This document shows, one piece after another, positions 1 to 10,016 of a stretch of DNA of 64,000 nt (positions within the stretch are counted from its first letter, which is position 1; each line of letters starts with the position of its first letter). Both the position numbers and the translations under genes were made by a program. The DNA comes from Leptolyngbya sp. PCC 7375. GTDB lineage: Bacteria > Cyanobacteriota > Cyanobacteriia > Phormidesmidales > Phormidesmidaceae. The stretch lies in contig NZ_JH993797.1 in NCBI RefSeq assembly GCF_000316115.1, positions 730,486 through 794,485 of the forward strand. The letters run 5' to 3'. The notes under the pieces were generated by a model that ran no database searches, was not told where the DNA came from, and saw only the letters and a list, made by a program, of their open reading frames with translations.

Positions 1-2
1 TG

Positions 3-572
3 GTAGATGGTGACTCCCATCAATTAGCCACACTCAACGCCATGGCCCGAAAGCAAGACGTGACGGTGACTATCGTGCTCGATTTCATTCATGTTCTCGA
101 ATATGTTTGGAAAGCGGCTTTTTGTTTCTTCTCATCTGGTAGTGAGGAGGCCGAGACTTGGGTCCAAGAGAGAGCCTTACGCATTCTACAAGGTAAAGCC
201 AGTGATGTGGCGGCCGGTATTCGGCGTAGCGCCACCCTACAAAATCTAGACACAAAAGCACGAGAGAACGTTGACAAGTGCGCTGATTATTTGTTGAAAA
301 ATCGGCCGTATTTGTTGTATGACGAGTACTTAGATCGGGGGTATCCCATTGCCTCAGGTGTGATTGAAGGCGCGTGCAGGCATTTAGTCAATGACCGCAT
401 GGAGATCACCGGTGCCCGCTGGCGCTTAGATCGTGCTGAAGCCGTTCTGCGGATTCGCGCACTCAGAGCCAGTGATGATTTCGAGGCCTATTGGGAGTTT
501 CACAAAGTCCAAGAGTTCAAACGCAATCATGCCAATAAGTTTCTCGAACCGGAGAGATTCTTGACTGCTTAA
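3..572 (+). CDS. ISKra4-type transposase, C-terminal part (runs off the left edge)
   Basis: The frame is open from the window edge (VDGDSHQLATLNAMARK...) to the stop, so the first in-frame ATG at 42 is internal and the gene is cut by the window. The C-terminal half carries the conserved ISKra4 block around IASGVIEGACRHLVNDRMEI, followed by GARWRLDRAEAVLRIRAL, where the last catalytic acidic residue of these DDE transposases lies (E in GVIEGAC). The ATG at 42 should not be taken as the start. Intactness of the N-terminus cannot be judged here. Confidence 0.85.
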   Translation, partial: VDGDSHQLATLNAMARKQDVTVTIVLDFIHVLEYVWKAAFCFFSSGSEEAETWVQERALRILQGKASDVAAGIRRSATLQNLDTKARENVDKCADYLLKNRPYLLYDEYLDRGYPIASGVIEGACRHLVNDRMEITGARWRLDRAEAVLRIRALRASDDFEAYWEFHKVQEFKRNHANKFLEPERFLTA

Positions 573-946
573 TGCTTTACAGAGAAAGAGCCGCACCCAA
601 TTGTTTTTATCAGTCCAGGCAATAAATGCATTTTCTTGTCTGGGAGCATGGGATTATATAATGCTTTGAAAAGCATTTATAGGGAATGGAAGAGCATGAA
701 AATGCCTGCCATGGGCGACTATAATATTTCTTTTGTCCCAATATCTCAGAAAAAAAGAAATAATAATTACGTTTCTTTGATAAGACGATCTTTTTTCGAT
801 CAGGTAATCAGTATACGGTAAAGGGGTGAATTATCGATTGCACTGGCTAAAGGACATAATTTCCAGAGAAAAAGAGCAACAGCACACATAAGAAAGGAAG
901 GGCATACTTGTGTGCGTTATTATTGCTGTACTTGTAAACAAAGGTT
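573..946. other. intergenic stretch after the ISKra4 transposase
   Basis: AT-rich non-coding stretch. It should contain the right end of the ISKra4 element, but the left end lies outside the window, so the terminal repeat cannot be matched. Short frames here show no family features. No terminator or promoter could be assigned. Confidence 0.5.
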
Positions 947-1783
947 TCAAACCTGTGAGTAATGACGTGAGATAATACCACGGTTAAAAAGAATAAAGGG
1001 AATAAAGCAAACTGTGCCCATGGTGGCGACAACGACAATATCAGTCACATTCAAAGGAGCGGCTGTTAAGAGTGGCTGCAAGCACATCACCATAAGCAAG
1101 GCAATGAATAACAGACTTGCCTGGAAAAGTAGTCCCAGTCCTGTCATATAGCCTAGTGTCTGACGCCGCCACAGCGAAATACCGCCGATAATCCAAGCTG
1201 GAGTAATAATAAAATCAGCGATTAACACTGAAAATTCTGCTGTAGCAATTGGAGTTTGGCTAACTAGAGCATTTACCATAACCCCAATCACTCGCAAGAA
1301 AAACAAAAGCCCAAAACCCACTAAGGTAGAGCCACTGACCCTTTCCGGCACAACGCCAACCAGCTGTTGTTGAATAATTTTTCCATCAATACTTGCAACC
1401 AGGTAGCCCAGCGTACCAGCGCTCAACACAACCAATATCAGACAGGGCAGGAATATGATGTTGAGAGGAAGGGCAAAAATATACGCAATATAGGTGTAAA
1501 GTACGAAGAAAATCGCACCTGGCCAAAATAATAGACCGACCAGCTGGCCCTGTCGGGTGAGCCACATTGAGCCCAGTAATACCGGTATACCGAGACAAAG
1601 ATTAACCACATCATTGGGCATAAATGCCTGAAACAGGTCAGCTGTTGGATAGACAACCGTACCGTAGAGTACGCCTGTGATGGAGGTTATTGCCACCAGC
1701 AGCGCAATGATCAGGGAGAGGATGTAGGCAAGCTTGAGGGGATACCTGATAGGTAACGTAATGTTATGTGTATGCTTACCCAT
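947..1783 (-). CDS. multi-pass membrane protein of unknown function
   Basis: 278 aa, almost entirely hydrophobic segments separated by short polar loops; roughly seven or eight membrane helices can be drawn. The N-terminus is short and polar (MGKHTHN...). The ATG at 1783 follows a purine-rich AGAGGG ribosome site. No recognised family motif was seen. It lies downstream of the P-type ATPase on the same strand with a gap of about 220 bp, so co-transcription is possible but not shown. An integral membrane location is clear; the function is not. Confidence 0.75.
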   Translation of the reverse strand: MGKHTHNITLPIRYPLKLAYILSLIIALLVAITSITGVLYGTVVYPTADLFQAFMPNDVVNLCLGIPVLLGSMWLTRQGQLVGLLFWPGAIFFVLYTYIAYIFALPLNIIFLPCLILVVLSAGTLGYLVASIDGKIIQQQLVGVVPERVSGSTLVGFGLLFFLRVIGVMVNALVSQTPIATAEFSVLIADFIITPAWIIGGISLWRRQTLGYMTGLGLLFQASLLFIALLMVMCLQPLLTAAPLNVTDIVVVATMGTVCFIPFILFNRGIISRHYSQV

Positions 1784-2006
1784 GGCAATCCCTCTCAGAT
1801 ATGAGCATAGACAGCTACCAGATGCTGCCTAATGCTCAACTTAATTAAATAATCTGAGAAACCTGTGAGGCCATTAACGCCATCAATAGTCCTCCTAGGG
1901 GACTGCACAAAAATAAAGACCCAGGTTGGGGCTGTAGATGGGTGGATGAGTGATGGGGTAATGGGGTGATTATTTAAGCGCAAGTGCCTGAGCTATGGGT
2001 GCGGAG

Positions 2007-4751
2007 TCATTGATGATTGACAGCTTTGGTATGGTGTGGGTCAATGACGTTGCTCAAGATAGCAACAGGAATCATAGGAATCATGGGTAACAAACAAATG
2101 AGCCACTGATTCCAGGTCAACGGTGCAGTTTCAAAGAGTATATTCATTAGGGGCACCTGGCTAAAGACAAGCTGTAGTGCAACAGCTCCAATAATGCCTA
2201 CGAGCAAGATCGGTGCATTGGTTACCGAATTAGAGCGACGACTAACGTAGTTAAACAGACTCACCCCCAATTGGCTGATGCTCAGTAGATAGATAATCCG
2301 AGCAGCGACCAGGGATTGAATTGCCATGGTTCGGGCCACTGCAATATCGCCCGTCGTTGCTTTTGCCCACTCGAAAATACCAAAAATTAAAATCCAATTA
2401 AACAACGAAACGGTTAAAATTCGTCGTAATAATTTTTTGGTTAGCAACGGTTCCTTGGGATTGCGAGGCGGTTGCTGCATCAACCCGTTAGACTTTGGTT
2501 CAAAGGCCAGGGGCACGGTCATGGTGAGGGAGTTGATCATATTCAACCACAGCACCTGAAGCGAAAGAATGGGTAAATCCCTGGCCAGTAAGGCACTAAT
2601 CAAAATGGTCATGGATTCACCACCGTTGACGGGTAGGAGAAATGCGATCGCTTTTCTCAGGTTTTGATACACTGTGCGACCTTCTTCCACAGCCGCTTCA
2701 ATTGAGGCAAAATTGTCGTCGGTCAGCAACATATCAGCGGCTTCTCGGGCTACTTCTGTACCTCCCTTGCCCATGGCGGTGCCAATATCCGCTTGCTTTA
2801 ACGCTGGGGCATCATTGACACCATCACCCGTCATAGCGATGATTTCCCCCTTACGCTGTAGCGCTTCCACCAGCCGCAATTTTTGAGTTGGCGCAACCCT
2901 CGCAAAAACATCACCATCATCAACCGCTTGGGTCAGCTGGCCATCGTCCATGGCAGCCAGTTGTTGCCCCTCATAGGCAATCACCTGATTAGATTTCTGA
3001 ATACCCATGCGTTGAGCAATCACACGGGCCGTGGCAATATGATCGCCAGTAATCATCTTGACCTGAATGCCAGCGGAACGGCAGGCATGAATAGCTGCAA
3101 TCGCCTCTGGTCGGGGCGGGTCAATCATGCCCTGCAAGCCTAGAAAAACTAACCCTGTATCGATATCATCATGGTCGATGGCATGGTGATGGTCACCCAC
3201 CTCTTTTTGAGCAAATGCCAACACCCGTAACCCATGTTCTGCCATGGAATCTACCGCTTGCCCAATTTCGGATAATGACAGTTGAATCCTGTGGCCATAG
3301 GCGTCCATCATGTAGGAACAGCGAGCAAGAATAGCCTCGACTGAGCCTTTGACATAAATAACTCGGGGATGGGCATCATGTAGCGTTGCCATATATTGAT
3401 ACTGAGACTCAAACGGAATTGAATCTAACCGTGGTTTTATGGCCGCTAACCCAGATTGACTCAGTTCGGCTTTAGCTGCAGCTGTGACCAATGCCCCCTC
3501 AGTGGGATCCCCCACCACTGACCAGGTGTCATCTTTCATTTGCTGTAAACGTGCATCATTACAAAGCACACCAGCCGTGAGACAGCTTTCTAAGGCAACT
3601 GGCACGTCAGTCTCAAACGGGCTGACCGTACCATGCTCAGTCTCTATGGTAATGTCACCCTTGGGACTGTAGCCGGTGCCAGTCACCTGATAAAACTTAC
3701 CAGCATAAATTGACTGGACCGTCATCTGATTTTCTGTCAGCGTGCCGGTCTTATCAGAACAAATCACCGTTGCTCCACCCAGGGCTTCAACAGCGGGTAG
3801 CTTACGGATAATGGCATGACGGCGAGCCATGCGGTTTACACCAATGGCTAGGGTAATGGTCACCACCGCTGGCAAGCCCTCCGGAATCGCACTCACCGCT
3901 AGGGCCACCGCCGCTTCAAACATATATTCCCAGGACTCTCCTTGACCCAGGCCAATGGCAAACGTCAGGGTTGCCAGGGTCAAAATGCCATAGAGCAACA
4001 GACGACTAAATTTTGCAAATTTTCGCGTTAGGGGCGTACTCAGGTTGACCCGCTGCTCCATGGATTGGGAAATTTTGCCAACCTCGGTTGTATCTGCTGT
4101 GGCAACAACAATGCCTGTACCCTGCCCAAAGGTGACAAAACTGCCAGCGTAGGCCATATTTATCCGTTCTGCCAACAGTGTATTATCCCCTAACGGCTGA
4201 ATAGCTTTACTCACGGGGACAGACTCCCCTGTGAGAGCTGACTCATCCACCTGTAGATTACGTGTCTTGAGCAATCTTAAGTCTGCCGGAACTTTATCTC
4301 CTGATGTCAGCAAAACGATGTCTCCGGGCACCAAATCCTGAGAGGGCACTTGCAATATTTGCCCCTCTCGGATAACCGTTGCTTCTGTGGTCACAGCCTT
4401 TGCCAAGGAGGCGATTGCCCCTTCTGCTTTAGCTTCTTGAATATAGCCAATGATGGCATTAAGAACGGTTACGCCCCAAATAACGGCGGCGTTAGTCCAA
4501 GACCCTAAAAATGCTTTAACTGCGCCTGCAATCAACAGAATATAGAGGAGTGGTTGATGAAACTGTAGGAGAAATCTCAACCAGGCCGGTTTTCCTGGTT
4601 TAACAGGCAGCTCATTCCAACCATAAATCTCGTAGCGCCTGGCAACCTCTTCTGCTGTCAACCCCTGCGTCAGGTCACTATCCAATCGCTTGATGGCCTC
4701 ATGAACAGAAAGTTCATGACTGGAACGAGATTTCAGCTGAGATTGCACCAT
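2007..4751 (-). CDS. P-type cation-transporting ATPase (P2 class)
   Basis: 914 aa from the ATG at 4751; a TTG-initiated longer form (4799) is less likely. The order is an N-terminal cation-ATPase domain (HELSVHEAIKRL...GWNELP), paired membrane helices, an actuator domain with TGES, a membrane segment with PEGLPAVVTI, the phosphorylation motif DKTGTLTEN near residue 332, the hinge GDGVNDAPALKQADIG, then six C-terminal helices. This is the Ca2+/Na+/H+-type P2 ATPase architecture common in cyanobacteria (PacL/Pma-like). All catalytic motifs are intact. The substrate ion cannot be fixed from sequence alone. Confidence 0.93.
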   Translation of the reverse strand: MVQSQLKSRSSHELSVHEAIKRLDSDLTQGLTAEEVARRYEIYGWNELPVKPGKPAWLRFLLQFHQPLLYILLIAGAVKAFLGSWTNAAVIWGVTVLNAIIGYIQEAKAEGAIASLAKAVTTEATVIREGQILQVPSQDLVPGDIVLLTSGDKVPADLRLLKTRNLQVDESALTGESVPVSKAIQPLGDNTLLAERINMAYAGSFVTFGQGTGIVVATADTTEVGKISQSMEQRVNLSTPLTRKFAKFSRLLLYGILTLATLTFAIGLGQGESWEYMFEAAVALAVSAIPEGLPAVVTITLAIGVNRMARRHAIIRKLPAVEALGGATVICSDKTGTLTENQMTVQSIYAGKFYQVTGTGYSPKGDITIETEHGTVSPFETDVPVALESCLTAGVLCNDARLQQMKDDTWSVVGDPTEGALVTAAAKAELSQSGLAAIKPRLDSIPFESQYQYMATLHDAHPRVIYVKGSVEAILARCSYMMDAYGHRIQLSLSEIGQAVDSMAEHGLRVLAFAQKEVGDHHHAIDHDDIDTGLVFLGLQGMIDPPRPEAIAAIHACRSAGIQVKMITGDHIATARVIAQRMGIQKSNQVIAYEGQQLAAMDDGQLTQAVDDGDVFARVAPTQKLRLVEALQRKGEIIAMTGDGVNDAPALKQADIGTAMGKGGTEVAREAADMLLTDDNFASIEAAVEEGRTVYQNLRKAIAFLLPVNGGESMTILISALLARDLPILSLQVLWLNMINSLTMTVPLAFEPKSNGLMQQPPRNPKEPLLTKKLLRRILTVSLFNWILIFGIFEWAKATTGDIAVARTMAIQSLVAARIIYLLSISQLGVSLFNYVSRRSNSVTNAPILLVGIIGAVALQLVFSQVPLMNILFETAPLTWNQWLICLLPMIPMIPVAILSNVIDPHHTKAVNHQ

Positions 4752-5108
4752 AACGTTTAAAGATTTACCCGAAGATTCTCTATGAGCTGATGCTAACAAG
4801 GCAAAATAAGGATACTCTCATCTGCCTACATCGCATGAGTTGATGCTAGCAAAACAGAATCTTGATGTTTACGATCACACATAGAAGATGTACATCGTAA
4901 TAATAGGGATTTTTAGGCTTAATAGCTTGCTGATGGATGTGTTATGAATTAGCGCATGTATTAGAGTTTTTTAATGACAACAACATATTGTTATAGATAA
5001 AAATCTATCGTCTTTAGTTTTTAATACACTCAAGTCTATTAAGATTAATAATAATCGAAACAAAATATCTTTAAATTGGGCTAGCAAAAGGCATAGCCCC
5101 TACGAGGC
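4752..5108. other. AT-rich intergenic region upstream of the ATPase
   Basis: Contains the 5' region of the ATPase, including the alternative TTG start at 4799, and the 3' flank of the glutathione S-transferase. Very AT-rich between about 4910 and 5070. No convincing gene or hairpin terminator was seen. Confidence 0.5.
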
Positions 5109-5699
5109 TTAACGCTGCATCGCTCTGATGAGAGCCGGTCTTGGTTTTAATCGTTCTAAATAGGCTGCAATATTGCTGTGTTGGTCGGATAACAGACCGA
5201 GCATGTTAATGGCCAGTAAACTGACGGACACCATAATATCGGCCCCTGTAAATGAGTCACCGACAATATAGGACTGGTTGACTAGCTCATGATCAACAAA
5301 TGCGATCGCAATATCCAATTCCTCTTTCATGGCAGCTACAACAGTTGGTGCAGTCTTTTCAAACCGACGAATAGCATTGATATAGGGATTAAGGGTACCT
5401 TCTGGAAAATGCATCCACTGCAAAAAGTTAGCCCGTAGAGGTGCCCCTTTGGTAGGAGCCAGATGACCGCCACCGTAGCATTCAAGTAAATACTCAATAA
5501 TCGCCCCTGACTCACCCATGGTAATGGCACCATCTTCCAGGGTGGGAAATCGTCCGGTTGGGGTGTCCTGGGCAAAAATCTTACCGTCCTCGGGTAGCTT
5601 CAGCTCCACCGGTTCCAACACATAGCTCAACCCAAGTTCTTCCAACAGCCACAGCACCCGCAAAGAGCGCGTCATCGGATTGTGATAAAGCGTGATCAT
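5109..5699 (-). CDS. glutathione S-transferase family protein
   Basis: 196 aa, the usual GST length. The N-terminal thioredoxin-fold half reads MITLYHNPMTRSLRVLWLLE with the glutathione-binding GRFPTLED and MGESGAIIEYL segments. The alpha-helical C-terminal half includes SFTGADIMVSVSLLAI, the conserved N-capping box. The expected role is cytosolic glutathione conjugation or peroxide detoxification. It lies about 70 bp downstream of the S9 peptidase gene on the same strand, so the two may be co-transcribed. Confidence 0.9.
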   Translation of the reverse strand: MITLYHNPMTRSLRVLWLLEELGLSYVLEPVELKLPEDGKIFAQDTPTGRFPTLEDGAITMGESGAIIEYLLECYGGGHLAPTKGAPLRANFLQWMHFPEGTLNPYINAIRRFEKTAPTVVAAMKEELDIAIAFVDHELVNQSYIVGDSFTGADIMVSVSLLAINMLGLLSDQHSNIAAYLERLKPRPALIRAMQR

Positions 5700-5768
5700 A
5701 CTGCTCCCATCATCTATTCAAGAATGTCTGTACACAAAAGCTCGGCCACCAAGAGCCAAGAACCCACA

Positions 5769-7835
5769 TCACTGCACCGTCCCAATATCCACCGTCAAAA
5801 TCTCCAGCTGAGCTTGTAATTCTGGAGAAAGCTCTGCCTGATAGCGTCCACCGAGATGGTTGGCAAAAAATCGCTCCAGGGCAGCCGTCATAGCAAATAT
5901 ATTGTCTTCTTGACGAAAACCATGGCCTTCATCCAGGGCCACCAGATATTCCACCGGGCGGTTACGCTCTCGCAACGCGGCAACAATTTGATCCGACTCA
6001 GCTTTGGGAACCCGTGGATCGTTAGCACCTTGCACAACCAATAGCGGTGCCTGAATTTGATCGGCTGCAAATAACGGGGATTGGGCCATGAGACGGTTGC
6101 GATCGCGAGGATCATCCGGATTGCCGACCCGCAAACTCAAGCTATCCCGAATCGGTACCCAGTAGGGCGGTATTTCCTGCATCAAGGTAATCAAGTTTGA
6201 GGGACCGGACAGAGCAGCCCCAGCCGCATAAAGTTCAGGTGTAAAGGCTAGTCCGGCCAGGGTCGCATATCCCCCATAGGAGAACCCTGTAATGCCGATG
6301 CGTTCCGGATCAGCGATACCTTGGTCAATCAGGTACTGTACTCCATCGGTGACATCGTGCTGCATCACCCCTTTGCCCCAGGCCTGATTACCCGCATTGA
6401 GAAACGCCTTGCCATAGCCAGCTGACCCCCGAAAATTAGGCTGCAGTACAGCATAGCCACGGTTGGCAAAAAACTGACCCAAAGGACTGTATCCCCAAGT
6501 ATCCCTTCCCCAGGGGCCACCATGGGGAAACACAATCACAGGGAGGTTTTCTGGGGTGATTCCTTGGGGTAGCGTCAGATAGGCCGGAATTTCGACACCA
6601 TCACGGGCAAGGTAGCGAATAGGGTCTACAGTCGCCAGGTATTCATTCGGTAGCTCTGGCCAAGCATCATAGAGTTTTTCAAGGGGTTGGGTGCGGCGAT
6701 CATAGAGATACATCGCACCAGGATTCACATCACTTTGCACCCCAACGAGGGCCAGTTGGTCATCTCGCGTCACAGAATCAAGAGAGAGCGTCACACCGGG
6801 GAGCTGCTGTTGAAGAAAAGCAAAATCAGTCGCCCAGGTCTCATCTTTTGCATAAATGCGACGGCGATCGCCCACATAGTAGGTGGCAATCAACCCATGG
6901 GTCACATTGGAAAATAACGCCCCCTCAAAATCCACCTGATTTTCCGGATCAGTCTCCACCAATCGACGTTGCCCCGTCTCCAAATCAAGCAGTTCTAATT
7001 GAGTCAAATCTGTATCTCGATTGGTTTTCAGATATATCTGCTGACCGTTAGGATGAAATTGCACTGGAGCACAGGTTTCCTCCAATGCACACCTATAAAT
7101 GGGTTGAAAATTGCCATTCTCAACCTTGAGAAGTTCGTTACCCCCTGCTAAAGATTGCCGATGGGCCAGCCGCACAGTCCCCCTCTGGTCAACAGTCCAG
7201 TCAGCAATAGTCTCGTCATTTTGGATAATTAACGAACGCTCTCCTGTCGTCAAGTTGAGACGATAAACATCGTAAAACTTTGGATCGCGATCATTAAGCC
7301 CAATAATAATTTCATTGGGCGTCTGCTGGGGAATGCCATAGAGCTGTACCGTGGCATTATCCACCGGCGTTAAATTTCTAGTAACAGGCGTCTCACCTAG
7401 GGCTGTGCCGAGTTCTGCCCCATAGAGATGGAAATTCTCATTCCCCCCTTTATCTTGAATGTAGAGAATATAGCGACCATCGGCACTCCAAAAGTAAAAG
7501 AATATTGGGCTCTCTGTGTCGGACGTGACCGGATACGCAGCAGAAAACGGCTCGTCAATTCCTTTGACCCAAACGTTCATGACACCGTTTAGCTGTTTTT
7601 GAAACGCCATAAAGTTGCCATCAGGAGAGAGTTGAGCGCCAATGATCTCAGGATCAGCTAAAAACAACTCACGATCAATCAGGGGCGGTAACGTTTTCTG
7701 ATCGCTGACTGCTGAATGAGCCATCCTGACGCTTACCCCTGAATGAATCGGTGCTCCCCATAACCTGCTAACGTTATTTCCCACCAGGCTAGCGGAGATT
7801 ATCATCAGGCTGAGGCTGAGGTGCAGTCGGTTCAT
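5769..7835 (-). CDS. S9 family prolyl-oligopeptidase-like peptidase, exported
   Basis: 688 aa from the ATG at 7835. An N-terminal hydrophobic stretch (LHLSLSLMIISASLVG) looks like a signal peptide. A beta-propeller region follows to about residue 410, then the alpha/beta-hydrolase domain: GFSYGGYATLAG (nucleophile Ser), ANDPRVP (Asp) and DEGHGF (His) complete the catalytic triad. HGGPWGRD is the oxyanion-side motif of acylaminoacyl-peptidase or dipeptidyl-peptidase types. The likely role is periplasmic or surface peptide degradation. A GTG four codons upstream is an alternative start. Confidence 0.9.
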   Translation of the reverse strand: MNRLHLSLSLMIISASLVGNNVSRLWGAPIHSGVSVRMAHSAVSDQKTLPPLIDRELFLADPEIIGAQLSPDGNFMAFQKQLNGVMNVWVKGIDEPFSAAYPVTSDTESPIFFYFWSADGRYILYIQDKGGNENFHLYGAELGTALGETPVTRNLTPVDNATVQLYGIPQQTPNEIIIGLNDRDPKFYDVYRLNLTTGERSLIIQNDETIADWTVDQRGTVRLAHRQSLAGGNELLKVENGNFQPIYRCALEETCAPVQFHPNGQQIYLKTNRDTDLTQLELLDLETGQRRLVETDPENQVDFEGALFSNVTHGLIATYYVGDRRRIYAKDETWATDFAFLQQQLPGVTLSLDSVTRDDQLALVGVQSDVNPGAMYLYDRRTQPLEKLYDAWPELPNEYLATVDPIRYLARDGVEIPAYLTLPQGITPENLPVIVFPHGGPWGRDTWGYSPLGQFFANRGYAVLQPNFRGSAGYGKAFLNAGNQAWGKGVMQHDVTDGVQYLIDQGIADPERIGITGFSYGGYATLAGLAFTPELYAAGAALSGPSNLITLMQEIPPYWVPIRDSLSLRVGNPDDPRDRNRLMAQSPLFAADQIQAPLLVVQGANDPRVPKAESDQIVAALRERNRPVEYLVALDEGHGFRQEDNIFAMTAALERFFANHLGGRYQAELSPELQAQLEILTVDIGTVQ

Positions 7836-8425
7836 GGGGTTTACCACAAGAGTGGAACAGCTTTTGAAATTTAGCAGACTGCATCAACGCGTTTCCATAT
7901 CGGAAAGTCATGGTGAAAAATGACGTTTGTCATCAGAACTTAGGTCAAGGAAAAAATGGAATTAAACGTTGTTGTGATCAACGATGTGCGCAAGCTTACA
8001 TTTAATAACCCCCAATGCCAAAGGCACCGGGGGCTGTTTCGTTATAGTGAGCTGGCTATAGAATGAAGAAGCAGTATGTCTGCTCTCTATGTTTATACAA
8101 TGGCCTAAATTCAGTTTTCGGACATAACTTCTATAACCATATTCATAGAATGCAGGAACAATGCCTGGAAAGAGATAAGCTTCAACCAACTGTGATAGAC
8201 ATCCTTTACTTTCGCATGACTCCGTGTATTTTCTGAGGCTAAGAGATAATTCGAGCTGGGTGCCCCCACGGAAAATATTTATATATCCCTAAAAAAATTA
8301 GGTTTACCTATCTTACGGAGAATAGCCAGGCGCATTGATAGCATCTATTGCACCTTAAATAGTCACTTTAAATGGTATATCCATTAATTAGATAATACAA
8401 TTACAATTGGATAGCATATTCCAGC
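7836..8425. other. non-coding region between the peptidase and the PadR gene
   Basis: No convincing gene. It contains one member of a three-copy repeat family (about 7976-8110, listed separately) and AT-rich sequence that probably carries the PadR promoter. A 75-codon minus-strand frame overlaps the repeat and is not credible. Confidence 0.5.
7976..8110 (-). repeat. hairpin-bearing repeat, copy A of three
   Basis: On the minus strand it reads GCAGACATACTGC, then TTCTATA, then a C-rich/G-rich pair around GTGCCTTTGGC that can form a strong hairpin, then TTAAATG. The same order and wording occur at about 27790-27910 and 62470-62560. It is the most divergent copy. It may be a transcription terminator, a small-RNA gene or a REP-like repeat. 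Confidence 0.5.
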
Positions 8426-8782
8426 ATGGTGGCCATGGGTGATCAAAATTTGAGCCTGACTCCTAACCAGGAAATTATTTTGTCAGCGCTGCGTTTGCGC
8501 CGACGCTATGGGTTAGAAATCATAGAGGCGATTGAAAATAGTGGCGGTAAGCAAATTGGGTTTAACTCGCTCTACCCCAATTTGAAAAAGCTTGAGCAGA
8601 AAGGCTTTGTCAAATCTGAATGGGGTGATGAACTGCCTGAGGAGCACACAGGGGCTCGGCGGAAGTATTACCGAATTACGGGCACAGGGGTGCAAGCGCT
8701 GGATGCAAAACGCCAGCAGTTAGAGAATGTAGCTCATTGGATTCCGGAGCCAATAACGTTAACCCCTATCAAAAAAACCTAA
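8426..8782 (+). CDS. PadR-family transcriptional regulator
   Basis: 118 aa. The winged-helix PadR core is evident: LTPNQEIILSALRLRRRYGL, then GFNSLYPNLKKLEQKGFV, then the wing GARRKYYRITGTG. No long C-terminal domain is present. It may act as a small-ligand or metal-responsive repressor. The start is ATG 8426 or 8435; no clear ribosome site distinguishes them. It lies immediately left of the integrase, and whether it belongs to the chromosome or the element is unclear. Confidence 0.85.
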   Translation: MVAMGDQNLSLTPNQEIILSALRLRRRYGLEIIEAIENSGGKQIGFNSLYPNLKKLEQKGFVKSEWGDELPEEHTGARRKYYRITGTGVQALDAKRQQLENVAHWIPEPITLTPIKKT

Positions 8783-8909
8783 AACCCAAGACTGCTGGCA
8801 AGTCTAGCCCTGACAAAGGTTTGAGCCTAAAGCCGTGTTAGCGCTATTTGCCTTGAGCGAGCTGAAATACTTAATATATTGACAGTAATTTAGCTCAAAA
8901 ATTAGCTCA

Positions 8910-10016
8910 ATGGCAGCGAAGGACGAGAAGCTGAAGCACCTGATCAAAAAGGCGTCTCTGAAGTTTGACCGAGTTCGGATAGAACGTCGTGGCGACAAAC
9001 TTAGCTTGCGAGCTACGTTACCGCCTAAGGTAGGGGAGAGTAAGCCGAAACAACGATACCTGCCAACGGGCAAGCCAGCAAACGAAGCAGGGCTGAAGCA
9101 GGCTATTGCAGTTGCTATGCGGCTTGAGGCAGAGCTGATCGAAGGTCGCTTTGAATGGATAAATTGGGATAAAAAACTAGCTCAAGCGATCGCGCCTAAA
9201 ATGGTGAGCGCTTGGGCAAATGAATTGATACAACGTAAATCGGCACAGGTAAACAGTTCTACGCTTAACCGTGAATACATCACGCCGCTATCGAAACTTC
9301 CTCAAAATGAGCCGCTGAACGAAGCGCTGTGCAAAACCGCTGTCGAGGAATTTACTGAGCCCAAAAGTCGAAGCCGAGTTCGATATGTAGCTGCTTATGC
9401 CCAGCTTCTTCGCTCAGCCGGGATACAGCAGTCTCTTAAAAGCTTATTGCCTTCAGGGGGTTTTACATCAGGACCTATCAACCCAGATGACCTGCCCAGC
9501 GATCAGCAAATTTTAGAGGTGTGGAGCCAGATACGAAACCCTGGGTACAAGATCTTATTTTCTAGAATGGCGATTTATGGGCTTAGGCCTCATGAAACAT
9601 TTAAGTGTCAGATTTCAAAAGATAAAAGCGAACCGTTTTGCAAGGTCGATGACGACACTAAGACCGGCGCTCATGTGGCATTTCCTTGGCCATTTGAATG
9701 GTACGAACTTATGGAGCCGTGGGCCGCGTTCGAGCCACACCTGAAAACGAATCGGGAGGTATGGGGGCAGTACGATAATGAGCGGCTGGGGAATATTCTC
9801 TCTAAATGGTTTAGATACAACAAAAAAGCTATCCCTTTCACGGCCTACATGCTTCGGCATCGATATGCATGCCGATTAGCAGAGAATAGTGTCCCTACTG
9901 GCCGTGCTGCTTCGTGGATGGGACACGATGTCAGCATTCATACAAAAGTATATGAACAAGCCCTTGGATTGCAGGGCGAGCTGGAAGCATGGCGGCATGC
10001 CCAAGGCAAGAGTTAA
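8910..10016 (+). CDS. tyrosine recombinase (integrase)
   Basis: 368 aa. An N-terminal SAM-like core-binding region precedes the catalytic domain with Arg-I in YGLRPHETF (about R226), the second box MLRHRYACR (R316/H317), MGHD (H339) and the nucleophile in KVYEQ (Y348). The first His of the usual HxLRH box is replaced by Tyr. It would catalyse integration and excision of the element. A direct repeat TTAGCTCA (8890 and 8902) abuts the ATG. It converges on a long minus-strand operon. The attachment site was not identified; no tRNA gene is adjacent. Confidence 0.9.
   Translation: MAAKDEKLKHLIKKASLKFDRVRIERRGDKLSLRATLPPKVGESKPKQRYLPTGKPANEAGLKQAIAVAMRLEAELIEGRFEWINWDKKLAQAIAPKMVSAWANELIQRKSAQVNSSTLNREYITPLSKLPQNEPLNEALCKTAVEEFTEPKSRSRVRYVAAYAQLLRSAGIQQSLKSLLPSGGFTSGPINPDDLPSDQQILEVWSQIRNPGYKILFSRMAIYGLRPHETFKCQISKDKSEPFCKVDDDTKTGAHVAFPWPFEWYELMEPWAAFEPHLKTNREVWGQYDNERLGNILSKWFRYNKKAIPFTAYMLRHRYACRLAENSVPTGRAASWMGHDVSIHTKVYEQALGLQGELEAWRHAQGKS

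Noticed and set aside
636..821. 61-codon plus-strand frame after the ISKra4 transposase
   Set aside because: AT-rich, no ribosome site, no family features, unusual composition (poly-Asn/Lys).
7962..8189. 75-codon minus-strand frame
   Set aside because: Overlaps the hairpin repeat; the matching frame is not kept in the other two copies.
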